Source: an uncultured Spirochaetales bacterium (lineage in GTDB: Bacteria > UBP6 > UBA1177). Taken from it: 25,674 nt of DNA. Location: contig CACZFE010000004.1 in NCBI GenBank assembly GCA_902780365.1, forward strand, positions 1 to 25,674, written 5' to 3'. Below the pieces are notes generated by a model, which saw only the letters and a program-made list of their open reading frames with translations, was not told the origin of the DNA and ran no database searches. Positions 1-7,330 of the stretch are shown piece by piece (within the stretch, counting starts at the first letter, position 1; each line of letters opens with the position of its first letter). A program made the translations under genes and the position numbers.

Positions 1-1
1 C

Positions 2-1006
2 GGCCAGCTTGAGATCGCAGGTTCAGGAGAAAAATGCTACTTCAACCTTGACCAGATCAAACTCAAAGTCAACGTAAACGACTCGAACATCCAGATTTCG
101 AACCTCAAAATGTATAACGACGTCAACAGCAACGGTATTGTTGACGAAGGTGATGTCCTTCTCTCTTCGGCAGAAGCTCTGGCTTCAGGTTACGCTGCTT
201 TCTCGGCCTCGAACCCGGCAAACAGACTCTGGAGCAACAAAAAGAACAATATTCTCTTCACGCTCAACGCAAAATACAAAGAAGATTCTTCAATTTCCAA
301 CAGCGCATACTTCATGCCCTCGATTGAAAGAGACGGCGGCGTTGTCATTGCTGACGGCGGTACACCAACTGTTGAAGGACTTCCGATTGATTTCAGCAAA
401 TTCCAGTTCGAACCCGACAAAGGCTTCATCGTAACAAAAGGCCTGCACGATCCTGAAGTTCCGGCGAAATCGGAGATGAACAGGTTCCGTGATATTCTCC
501 AGCTCCGTGTAAAAGCAAACGGCGCCGACGAGACGATAAAGAAAATGACAATCAAAGTTCCGAAGAGCAATATGGCTACTTTCGGCAACGGCATCACCAG
601 ACTCGCTGTCTATGAAGATATCGATAACGACGGTATGGGCGACTCCGAAATCGCTTCGACCGCAGATTTCGAAGGACTTCAGAAACATCAGTTCACTCTC
701 AATTTCGATATTCCGCAGAATACCGACAAATACCTCACGATAAAGGCTGAACTCGCTTTGAGTGACGGCGAAACAGCTCAGATCCAGGTTTCCGGTATTA
801 CCGTAAACGATCTCACGGTTCTCGGTCTGCCGGTCGATTCAAGACCTTACGAATACGCTTGTGACCCGAACCTCGAAGACTGCGGCGGTGACGACGGCTG
901 TTCGATAACAGCAACGGAAGAAAGCGGCAGCACGGCTCTTATCGCTCTTGCGGCAGCTATCGCAATTCTTCTTTCCGGCCTCGCTCTTAAAATCAAAAAG
1001 AACTAA
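2..1006 (+). CDS. Surface protein with EF-hand-like loops and a C-terminal Cys/TM sorting tail (3' part)
   Basis: The reading frame is open to the left edge, so this is the C-terminal part of a larger protein; the first in-frame ATG (110) is internal, not the start. Two acidic loops look like dockerin/EF-hand calcium sites: DVNSNGIVDEGD near the beginning and DIDNDGMGDSE in the middle. They are set in beta-rich segments of the kind found in large extracellular proteins. The end has a Cys-rich acidic stretch (CDPNLEDCGGDDGC), a hydrophobic helix of about 20 residues rich in Ala, Leu and Ile, and the basic tail KIKKN. This tripartite layout (Cys motif, helix, basic end) matches the general plan of MYXO-CTERM or Synerg-CTERM type sorting signals, where the tail is removed and the protein fixed to the cell surface. 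The family of the main body was not recognised. No clear terminator follows. Confidence 0.75.
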   Translation, partial: GQLEIAGSGEKCYFNLDQIKLKVNVNDSNIQISNLKMYNDVNSNGIVDEGDVLLSSAEALASGYAAFSASNPANRLWSNKKNNILFTLNAKYKEDSSISNSAYFMPSIERDGGVVIADGGTPTVEGLPIDFSKFQFEPDKGFIVTKGLHDPEVPAKSEMNRFRDILQLRVKANGADETIKKMTIKVPKSNMATFGNGITRLAVYEDIDNDGMGDSEIASTADFEGLQKHQFTLNFDIPQNTDKYLTIKAELALSDGETAQIQVSGITVNDLTVLGLPVDSRPYEYACDPNLEDCGGDDGCSITATEESGSTALIALAAAIAILLSGLALKIKKN

Positions 1007-1059
1007 CCGGCTCTCTCCCTAAATTCCCCAGACTAAAATCCCTACCCCCTAACTTTCAC

Positions 1060-1087
1060 TTGCAATTTCAAACTTTTTGAGTATAAA
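1060..1087 (+). promoter_or_regulatory. Candidate sigma70-type promoter for the dikinase gene
   Basis: TTGCAA at 1060-1065 and TATAAA at 1082-1087 are separated by 16 bp, in the 148-bp gap between the surface-protein gene and the dikinase start at 1155. This is a consensus match only. The gap is AT-rich, so chance matches are likely. Confidence 0.35.
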
Positions 1088-1154
1088 AGCGCGTTTTTCA
1101 GCTCTGTGATATTTAATTGTTTTTAACCATATAGTTGAATTTTAGGAGGAAAAA

Positions 1155-2849
1155 ATGGCAGCAAAAAAATTCGTTTATTTCTTCGGACCGCAGGGCTCTG
1201 AAGGAAACGCTTCAATGAAAAATACTCTCGGCGGAAAAGGTGCAAATCTCGCCGAAATGTGCAACATGCAGATTCCGGTTCCCGCCGGTTTCACGATCGC
1301 AACCGACATGTGCACAGTTTATTATAAAAACGAAAAAAACTATCCGCCGGAACTCGCAGAACAGGTCGATGAGAACCTTGCAAAAATAGAAGCCGTCATG
1401 GGCAAAAAATTCGGTGATCCGCAGAATCCTCTTCTCCTTTCGGTAAGAAGCGGCGCCCGTGCCTCAATGCCCGGCATGATGGACACCATTCTTAACCTCG
1501 GACTCAACGAAAATACGCTTAACGGCCTTATCAAGAAAGAGTCCGACACCCGTTTCGCATGGGACAGTCTCCGCCGTTTCATGCAGATGTACGGCAACGT
1601 CGTCATGGGGATCAAAGGCGATCACTTTGAACATGCAATCACCGGCCTCAAGGAAAAATACGGTATCAAAAACGACCTCGAAATGACGGTCGAAAACCTT
1701 AAGGAACTTGTCGAAAGCTACAAAGTCATCGTAAAAGAGCAGACCGGCAAAGAGTTCCCGACCGACCCGAAAGAACAGCTCTGGGGCGCAATCGATGCCG
1801 TTTTCGGAAGCTGGATGAACGAGCGCGCGATAGTTTACCGCAAGATGAACGGCTTCTCCGACGACTGGGGGACCGCTGTCAACGTTCAGGCAATGGTTTT
1901 CGGAAATATGGGTGACGACTGCGCTACAGGTGTCGCTTTCACGAGAAACCCGGCGACCGGCGAGCACATTTTCTTCGGCGAGTATCTCATCAACGCTCAG
2001 GGCGAGGATGTCGTTGCAGGAATCAGAACTCCGCAGCAGGTAACTCTTACCGGCAGCAGAAAATGGGCTGCAGACCACAGTATCAGCGAAGAAGAGAGAA
2101 AGAGCAAATATCCTTCGCTTGAGGAATATATGCCTGAGGTTTACGAAAATCTCTGCGACATCTACAAAAAGCTCGAACTTCACTACCACGACATGCAGGA
2201 TATCGAGTTCACAATCGAGAACAGAAAACTGTGGATGCTCCAGACAAGAAACGGCAAGAGAACGGCTGCAGCAGCAGTAAAAATCGCGGTAGATATGGTT
2301 CACGAGGAGCTTATCACGAAAGATGACGCGCTTCTCAGAGTCACCCCCGATCAGATCGACCAGCTTCTTCACCCGCAGTTCGTCAAAGAAAGCAAAAAGA
2401 GCGCGAAACTCATAACAAAAGGTCTTCCGGCAAGCCCGGGCGCAGGTACAGGCCAGATCGTATTCAATGCAGAAGACGCAGCAGTTTGGAAATCAAAAGG
2501 TCTGGAGACAATACTCGTCAGACTTGAAACCAGTCCTGAAGACATCACCGGAATGGTTGCTGCAAACGGTATTCTCACAGGCCGCGGCGGTATGACATCC
2601 CACGCGGCAGTAGTAGCAAGAGGCATGGGCAAATGCTGCGTCAGCGGATGCGGCGGACTCAACATCGATGTCGAAGGAAAAACGATCAAAGCCGGTGACC
2701 TCGTTCTCAAAGAGGGCGACTGGATCTCGATAGACGGCAGCACGGGTGAGGTCCTTCTCGGCAAGGTTGCGACAGAAACTCCTGATGTCAGAGCTGACCG
2801 CTCAAGGTATCGGACTCTGCAGGACCGAGCACATGTTCTTCGAAGGTGA
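1155..2849 (+). CDS. ppdK: Pyruvate phosphate dikinase, N-terminal and phosphohistidine domains (gene broken by frameshift)
   Basis: PPDK interconverts pyruvate + ATP + Pi and PEP + AMP + PPi in the cytoplasm, often serving PPi-linked glycolysis in anaerobes. The start ATG has a strong TAGGAGG 5 bp upstream. The ATP-grasp part shows LGGKGANLAEM near residue 30 and SVRSGARASMPGMMDT near residue 100, both typical of PPDK rather than PEP synthase. The phosphohistidine domain has GGMTSHAAVVARGMGK with the phosphorylated His at residue 483. The frame matches the family to about residue 545 (GEVLLGKVATETPDV). It then runs into about 19 unrelated residues and a stop at 2847-2849, while family sequence resumes in another frame (see 2785-3978). 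Made alone, this product would lack the PEP/pyruvate-binding barrel. It is either a real pseudogene or an assembly or sequencing deletion. Confidence 0.9.
   Translation: MAAKKFVYFFGPQGSEGNASMKNTLGGKGANLAEMCNMQIPVPAGFTIATDMCTVYYKNEKNYPPELAEQVDENLAKIEAVMGKKFGDPQNPLLLSVRSGARASMPGMMDTILNLGLNENTLNGLIKKESDTRFAWDSLRRFMQMYGNVVMGIKGDHFEHAITGLKEKYGIKNDLEMTVENLKELVESYKVIVKEQTGKEFPTDPKEQLWGAIDAVFGSWMNERAIVYRKMNGFSDDWGTAVNVQAMVFGNMGDDCATGVAFTRNPATGEHIFFGEYLINAQGEDVVAGIRTPQQVTLTGSRKWAADHSISEEERKSKYPSLEEYMPEVYENLCDIYKKLELHYHDMQDIEFTIENRKLWMLQTRNGKRTAAAAVKIAVDMVHEELITKDDALLRVTPDQIDQLLHPQFVKESKKSAKLITKGLPASPGAGTGQIVFNAEDAAVWKSKGLETILVRLETSPEDITGMVAANGILTGRGGMTSHAAVVARGMGKCCVSGCGGLNIDVEGKTIKAGDLVLKEGDWISIDGSTGEVLLGKVATETPDVRADRSRYRTLQDRAHVLRR
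2784..2806 (+). other. Deletion/frameshift junction inside the dikinase gene
   Basis: The frame of the 1155 start gives family sequence up to ETPDV (ending at 2789). The next frame gives ELTAQGIGLCRTEHMFF from about 2791. In known PPDKs about 30-35 residues, including a VRxNADTP strand, lie between these points and are absent here. So the lesion is a loss of roughly 100 bp that is not a multiple of three, not a single-base slip. Confidence 0.8.
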
Positions 2850-3978
2850 CAGGATCAAAGCCGTCAGAGAAATGATTCTCGCCGACGACCTTGAAGGAAG
2901 AAAGGCTGCACTTGCAAAACTTATAGGACACCAGAAAAACGACTTCCTCGCTATTTTTGAAGAAATGAGAGGCCTTCCTGTTACAGTCAGACTTCTTGAC
3001 CCGCCGCTTCACGAGTTCCTCCCCAGCGAACCTCAGCAGATCAAAGAGATGGCTGATATTATGGGCTGCTCTGAAGATACGATCAACGACAAGATCAAAG
3101 CTCTTCACGAAATCAACCCGATGCTCGGTCTCAGAGGCTGCAGACTCGGAATAACACGTCCCGAAATCACTGAAATGCAGACAAGAGCAATAATCGAAGC
3201 CGCTTGCGAGCTCACACAGAAAGGTGTCAAAGTATTCCCCGAAATCATGGTGCCGCTTGTAGGCAACGTAAACGAGTTCAAATATCAGGAAAAGATCATC
3301 CGCGAAACAGCGGCAAAAGTCTTCGAAGAGAAAGGCATCAACGTAGAATTCTTAGTCGGAACGATGATCGAGGTTCCGAGAGGAGCGCTTACAGCTGACG
3401 AAATCGCAGAACACGCAGAATTCTTCTCATTCGGAACGAACGACCTCACCCAGATGTGCCTCGGATACAGCCGTGACGACGCCAACAAGTTCATCTACGA
3501 CTACATTGACAAAGGAATTCTGGAAAAGAACCCGTTCCGTTCGATTGACCAGACAGGTGTAGGTCAGCTTGTCGAAATCGCGGCAAAACGCGGCAAAAAG
3601 GCAAGACCGAACATCAAACTCGGCGTCTGCGGCGAACACGGCGGTGATCCGGCTTCCATCGATTTCTTCCACAGAACAGGTCTCCAGTACGTCAGCTGCT
3701 CGCCTTACAGAGTTCCGATAGCACGTCTCGCTGCGGCTCAGGCTGCAATCAACAACGATGTCGTCCGCCAGATCAAACAGACTGCCGAAGACGCTTACTC
3801 AAAGGCCGAAACCACCGCGAAAGATGTTTACAGCAAAGCTGGCGAAGGCCTCAAAAATCTTAAAGAAACTGTCGAAAACAGTGAATTCAGAAAGACTGTT
3901 GAAGAAGGCGCAAAAAAAGCCGGTGAAGAGGCGAAAAAATTCTTCGACGACATCAAAAAGAAAATCAAAAAAGACTAA
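2785..3978 (+). CDS. ppdK: Pyruvate phosphate dikinase, C-terminal PEP/pyruvate-binding domain plus unusual coiled extension
   Basis: This is the second part of the same broken gene; no ribosome binding site or convincing start is seen at the ATGs at 2746 or 2785. The TIM-barrel signatures are all present: GLCRTEHMF, VRLLDPPLHEF, GTMIEVPRGALTADEIA, SFGTNDLTQMCLGYSRDD and LGVCGEHGGDP with the catalytic Cys. The normal family end is near IARLAAAQAAI (about 3754). The frame then continues for about 73 residues that are Lys/Glu/Ala-rich and helical, with 11-residue periodicity (AEDAYSKAETT, AKDVYSKAGEG). This looks like the amphipathic helices of LEA or phasin-type proteins and ends in a basic run. 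I do not know this extension from other PPDKs. The next gene starts 23 bp after the stop. Confidence 0.85.
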   Translation: MSELTAQGIGLCRTEHMFFEGDRIKAVREMILADDLEGRKAALAKLIGHQKNDFLAIFEEMRGLPVTVRLLDPPLHEFLPSEPQQIKEMADIMGCSEDTINDKIKALHEINPMLGLRGCRLGITRPEITEMQTRAIIEAACELTQKGVKVFPEIMVPLVGNVNEFKYQEKIIRETAAKVFEEKGINVEFLVGTMIEVPRGALTADEIAEHAEFFSFGTNDLTQMCLGYSRDDANKFIYDYIDKGILEKNPFRSIDQTGVGQLVEIAAKRGKKARPNIKLGVCGEHGGDPASIDFFHRTGLQYVSCSPYRVPIARLAAAQAAINNDVVRQIKQTAEDAYSKAETTAKDVYSKAGEGLKNLKETVENSEFRKTVEEGAKKAGEEAKKFFDDIKKKIKKD

Positions 3979-4001
3979 TAAACCGAATTCACAGGGGATT
4001 C

Positions 4002-5045
4002 TTGAAAAAAGGCTTTTATTTCAAAATTGCTGTTTTGGCTGCAACAATCGCCGGCATCGCTTTGTTTATTTTTCTATTTTCAGACAGTAAAGTTTCTTCA
4101 GAAGAGCACTCTTTATCCCGGGGAAAAAACGAAGCGGCAATATCTTCCGGACTGGATAACGCATTTGCCTACATATCGTCAAATACCAAATTCCCCACAT
4201 TCAGATGCACGGAAGATCTTTCCGATTGTTTTCGACTAAAGAATTCTGCATTTTTCAAGGCCTCGGTTCTTCAAATCCTTTCTGAAATCGATGAAGAATA
4301 TTTTTCATCAATTATCAAGAAAGGAGTTTCCGAAATCTTGGCGATGCAAAGTGAATATTTTTTGTGGGATTTTTCAGGACAGACCGATTCATCCCGGCCT
4401 CATTTCTTTCCTGACCTGGATACAACTTCCTTGAGTGCGTATTTCTTAACTTTGCGAGGCGTAGATTTTCATTTCAAAGAAATAAAGGAAACAATATTGA
4501 ACAAACAGATTGAAGACGGTGTTTTTCTCACCTATTTAAGAGAATTTCAGCCGCCGCTGTCAAATTCAATGAATAAAGACGCCATCGTCAATGCCAATGT
4601 TCTTGTGCTCCTCGGAGAAGAAATCCCTTCTGTTTGCGAATACATCAACGACAATTTTGACAAATCACTTTACTACAAAGATGACGCTGCAATATTTTAC
4701 ATGCTGGCAAAAGCGTATTCGAGAGGCTGCAACTGTATAAAACCGTCCGTTGACAAATTGTACGATAAGCTGAAAGTATCAGATGTTTATTCGTCAACAA
4801 TGCATCTTTCCATGTTTATAACCGGATGTTTTTTATCGGACAAAATAGAAAAACCGATAATGGAAAAAGCAATCGGATCTCTTCTTGCAAAAGAACAGAA
4901 ACCGCCTTTCAAGGAAACATTTTTTTCATACCAAAATCCTGACAGGCACAATTTCTTTTACAATTTTGTCTTTTCTGCCGCTGTTTACGCTGAAGCTCTG
5001 ACAAAAATCAAAGCCTATTTAACGGAACCGGATAAAAACAGGTAG
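4002..5045 (+). CDS. Membrane-anchored protein resembling a squalene-cyclase/prenyltransferase-type toroid, function unknown
   Basis: I chose the TTG at 4002, with AGGGG just upstream, because it places an intact hydrophobic segment (FKIAVLAATIAGIALFIFLFS) directly at the N terminus after MKKG. This is a signal anchor or signal peptide. The rest is largely helical. PDLDTTSLSAYFLTLRG (residues ~137-153) resembles the D-x-D-T/D helix repeats of squalene-cyclase-like alpha/alpha toroids. A later DGVFLTYL ... DAIVNANVLVLLGE stretch fits the same fold class. No full catalytic set was identified, so an enzymatic role is unproven. Cys residues occur as pairs (CTEDLSDC, CNC), as expected for an exported protein. 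It follows the dikinase gene closely but has visibly more AT-rich codon use. It converges on htpX with only 3 bp between the stop codons. Confidence 0.6.
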   Translation: MKKGFYFKIAVLAATIAGIALFIFLFSDSKVSSEEHSLSRGKNEAAISSGLDNAFAYISSNTKFPTFRCTEDLSDCFRLKNSAFFKASVLQILSEIDEEYFSSIIKKGVSEILAMQSEYFLWDFSGQTDSSRPHFFPDLDTTSLSAYFLTLRGVDFHFKEIKETILNKQIEDGVFLTYLREFQPPLSNSMNKDAIVNANVLVLLGEEIPSVCEYINDNFDKSLYYKDDAAIFYMLAKAYSRGCNCIKPSVDKLYDKLKVSDVYSSTMHLSMFITGCFLSDKIEKPIMEKAIGSLLAKEQKPPFKETFFSYQNPDRHNFFYNFVFSAAVYAEALTKIKAYLTEPDKNR

Positions 5046-5048
5046 ATT

Positions 5049-5897
5049 CTATTTCCTCAAATTGTCGATTCTTTCTTCGAGAGTCGGATGAGTAGAAAAG
5101 ATTTTGAAAAGGAAATTTGTTTTGGGTGAATAGATGAACATGTGGGCGGTCGAAGGCGAAATCGCCGTTCCGTGCTGTTCATCGATGATTTCATTCTCCG
5201 CACCTGTGATTCTGCAAAGGGCGTTGACAAGGAATTCTCCGCTTCCCATAAGTTTTTTGCTGTAGTCGTCGGCCATGTATTCACGCGAGCGGCTTATCGC
5301 AGCCTGAACGAGCATAGCTGTAACCGGAGCTAAAATCACGACAAAAAGCCAGCCGATGACACTGTTGTTTCTGTCATTACCGCCGCGAAGAATAAATCCG
5401 CCGCCCCATCTTGCGATCGTGGCGAGCCACATGATCGCTGAAGCCATCGCGGCAACTATCGTCTGGATCAGAATATCGTAGTGTTTGACATGTCCGAGTT
5501 CATGGGCGATTACCGCCGCTACTTCATCGTGACTCAGGCTGTTCAAAAGTCCCTGAGTTACCGCGACGACCGCATGTTTCGGGTTCCTGCCGGTCGCAAA
5601 GGCGTTCGGTTCAGCCATCGGAATGATATAAAGCCTCGGAACGACCGGAAGTTCAGCTGCAGTTGCAAGTTTGGCCAAAGCTTCGTGCAGCCATGCGTAT
5701 TGATTAGGGTCGGCAGGCTGCGCACCATAGGAAGCAAGCACGATTTTGTCACTGAAAAAATAGCTGAAAAAGTTGAAAACAAGCGAAATCGCGAAACAGA
5801 TCATTGCTCCGTCAGTACCGCCTACGACCGAACCGACAAAAACAAGAAAAACCGACATCAGAACAATCAAAAGTCCGCTTTTAATGATGTTGAGCAT
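5049..5897 (-). CDS. htpX: HtpX-type membrane zinc metalloprotease (M48)
   Basis: HtpX is an inner-membrane protease of envelope quality control. The start is set at the ATG whose complement is 5895-5897, because AAGGAGG lies 5 bp before it. An in-frame start 63 bp upstream would only add a polar stretch with no ribosome site. The product is 282 residues, normal for the family. It has two N-terminal TM segments (about 5-27 and 30-48), the zinc motif HELGH at residues 132-136, two further TM segments (about 143-162 and 179-200), and SREYMADDYS with the third zinc ligand at Glu206. The conserved C-terminal THPTLEERIDNLRK is also present. It is a single gene on the minus strand, convergent with its left neighbour and divergent from tilS. 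Confidence 0.95.
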   Translation of the reverse strand: MLNIIKSGLLIVLMSVFLVFVGSVVGGTDGAMICFAISLVFNFFSYFFSDKIVLASYGAQPADPNQYAWLHEALAKLATAAELPVVPRLYIIPMAEPNAFATGRNPKHAVVAVTQGLLNSLSHDEVAAVIAHELGHVKHYDILIQTIVAAMASAIMWLATIARWGGGFILRGGNDRNNSVIGWLFVVILAPVTAMLVQAAISRSREYMADDYSKKLMGSGEFLVNALCRITGAENEIIDEQHGTAISPSTAHMFIYSPKTNFLFKIFSTHPTLEERIDNLRK

Positions 5898-6000
5898 GGA
5901 AACCTCCTTTTCGCCGCTGCCATTTTTTGTCGATATTTCGTAATTTCGATATTTCGACATTTCGAGGCAGCGAATCGAAATAATCGAAAAAACAGAGACA

Positions 6001-6020
6001 AGACGTGTCAGGTCACGTCT
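6001..6020. repeat. Palindrome AGACGTG-6-CACGTCT
   Basis: There are perfect 7-bp arms (6001-6007 and 6014-6020) around a 6-base centre, flanked by GAGACA and CTAC. It sits directly beside the 35-bp repeat, so the two may be parts of one dispersed extragenic element of about 70 bp. It could also be an operator. Confidence 0.6.
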
Positions 6021-6026
6021 CTACAG

Positions 6027-6061
6027 CCCCTCGCCACACTGGAGAGGGGTTGGGGTGAGGT
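6027..6061 (+). repeat. 35-bp GC-rich repeat, copy A (inverted relative to copy B)
   Basis: It begins CCCCTCGCCACACTGGAGAG and ends GGGGTGAGGT. An internal stem CCCCTC/GAGGGG can form a hairpin. The reverse complement of 7195-7229 matches it at 33 of 35 positions by hand comparison (TT versus AA is the only change). The two copies flank tilS. Confidence 0.85.
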
Positions 6062-6157
6062 AATATATTGCCCGAAAGAGAAAAAACAACCCGAAACCGC
6101 TAAATAATTGCCTTTTTTGCGCCAAATATTAAAAATTCACGGTTTTGTGAGGCTGAA

Positions 6158-7195
6158 ATGGATATTAAAGGCAAATTCAAAGAAAATTTTAAGGCCATAA
6201 CCGATGAGACCGGTTTTGCCGGCAGGAAATTTTCAGTCCTTGCAGCCTGCTCCGGCGGTGCAGATTCTCTATCGATGCTCTTTTTACTCAATGAAATCAA
6301 GGAAGAATTTCATTTTTCGCTTTCTGCGGCATACGTCGACCACAAGCTCCGCCCTGAATCGGCAGACGAAGCAAAATTTGTTGAAAGAATCTGCCAAGAG
6401 CTTGGGATCACTTGTTTTTCTCTTGAATTTGAAAGTAATTTCTGGGAAAAGGAAGAAAAAAATGTCGAGGAAAGAGCGCGTTTGAAAAGATACGAGCTTC
6501 TTTTTGATTTGGCAAAATCAAATAATTTCAACATGTTGGTAACGGCGCACCATCTTGATGACCAGGTCGAGACAGTTCTGATGAGGATTTTCGACCGCGG
6601 GACAGGGATTAAAGGCTTAAGCGGCATAAAACCGGTCAATTCAGGCAGCGAAATCTTATTGAATTCCGGGAACAGCAGTTTTTTTGTCGTCCGCCCCATG
6701 CTGAATATCGCAAAAAACGAAATCTCTGCATTTATGCAAGGGCGACAATTTTTGTCTGACCCCTCAAATCACGACACAAAATACCGCAGGAACTATTACC
6801 GCCACAAAATTCTGCCCGCTCTCGAAGCGCTTCTGCCCGAAATTCCATACAAGGAAAATATCGGCCGTCTTGCCGAAAACGCGGCTCGGGAAAGCGAAAT
6901 ACTCCGCGAAATGATGCTTGACTTCTGGCAGAGACTGGTGACAAAAAATGACGGGCCGGAAATTTTTATTCCAAGAAACGAAATAAAATCACATAGTTGC
7001 AGCTTCTGGCTCACCGCCTTTTCATATCTTTTTTCGTCGGGCATTTTTGCCGATGCACAGTTCCATCGTTCTCCTTCGACAAAAACTCTGCACGATATCA
7101 CCGATTTCATCTTCCGCACCGATCCCGCGACCGCGAACTACAACCCTTTCGTGTTTGAAAGAACGAGAGAAGGAGTAAAAATCACCCGTATTTGA
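6158..7195 (+). CDS. tilS: tRNA(Ile)-lysidine synthase
   Basis: TilS uses ATP and lysine to convert C34 of the AUA-decoding tRNA(Ile) to lysidine, an essential step. The PP-loop is SGGADS at residues 32-37. Next come YVDHKLRPES (near 61-70), TAHHLDDQVETVLMR (near 126-140) with the RIFDRGTGIKGLSGI segment, RPML, and SDPSNHDTKYRRNYYRHKILP, all family hallmarks. At 345 residues it is shorter than the E. coli enzyme (432), mostly in the C-terminal tRNA-binding part, as in compact TilS forms. The ATG is preceded by a weak GAGG. The final A of the TGA stop is also the first base of repeat copy B, so the repeat abuts the gene exactly. Confidence 0.95.
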   Translation: MDIKGKFKENFKAITDETGFAGRKFSVLAACSGGADSLSMLFLLNEIKEEFHFSLSAAYVDHKLRPESADEAKFVERICQELGITCFSLEFESNFWEKEEKNVEERARLKRYELLFDLAKSNNFNMLVTAHHLDDQVETVLMRIFDRGTGIKGLSGIKPVNSGSEILLNSGNSSFFVVRPMLNIAKNEISAFMQGRQFLSDPSNHDTKYRRNYYRHKILPALEALLPEIPYKENIGRLAENAARESEILREMMLDFWQRLVTKNDGPEIFIPRNEIKSHSCSFWLTAFSYLFSSGIFADAQFHRSPSTKTLHDITDFIFRTDPATANYNPFVFERTREGVKITRI

Positions 7196-7229
7196 CCTCA
7201 CCCCTTCCCCTCTCCAGTGTGGCGAGGGG
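7195..7229 (-). repeat. 35-bp GC-rich repeat, copy B
   Basis: This is the inverted partner of 6027-6061. It starts at the last base of the tilS stop codon and could act as a hairpin 3' end for the tilS transcript. Confidence 0.85.
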
Positions 7230-7275
7230 CAAAATTCAAGTGAGGAAATATCGTGACAGATTCTCAAATAAAAGG

Positions 7276-7304
7276 TTGCGCAAACAATTTTTTTTCCTTA
7301 TAAC
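7276..7304 (+). promoter_or_regulatory. Candidate promoter for the recB-recD operon
   Basis: TTGCGC (7276-7281), a 17-bp spacer and TATAAC (7299-7304) lie 27 bp before the recB start, which has its own GAGGA site. It is downstream of repeat copy B, so the operon probably has independent transcription. Confidence 0.45.
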
Positions 7305-7330
7305 GTGGAGGATATTTTAACGAGGAAAAA

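Larger units (their letters stand above)
5898..6157. other. Divergent intergenic region htpX-tilS carrying palindromic repeats
   Basis: This 260-bp gap holds the htpX leader, short TTTCG-containing repeats at about 5930-5965, a 20-bp palindrome (6001-6020) and one copy of a 35-bp repeat (6027-6061). Promoters for both genes should lie here. I saw only weak matches and do not place them. No RNA gene was recognised. Confidence 0.5.

Noticed and set aside
1464..2372. Long open frame antisense to the dikinase gene (302 codons)
   Set aside because: It is a mirror of a strongly coding frame, with no ribosome site, no recognisable domain and a Phe/Val/Cys-rich composition typical of antisense frames.
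2746..2784. Separate start for the C-terminal dikinase part at ATG 2746 or 2785
   Set aside because: There is no ribosome site, and the residues before the GIGLCRTEHMF block are just the other frame of the phosphohistidine-domain 3' end. The gene is better read as one broken ORF.
5898..5960. N-terminal extension of HtpX by 21 residues
   Set aside because: The extension is polar and lies over repeat-like AT-rich DNA, while an ideal AAGGAGG stands 5 bp before the internal ATG at 5897.
6108..6135. TTGCCT/TAAAAA promoter-like pair before tilS
   Set aside because: The -10 match is poor in AT-rich DNA, so I did not list it as a promoter.
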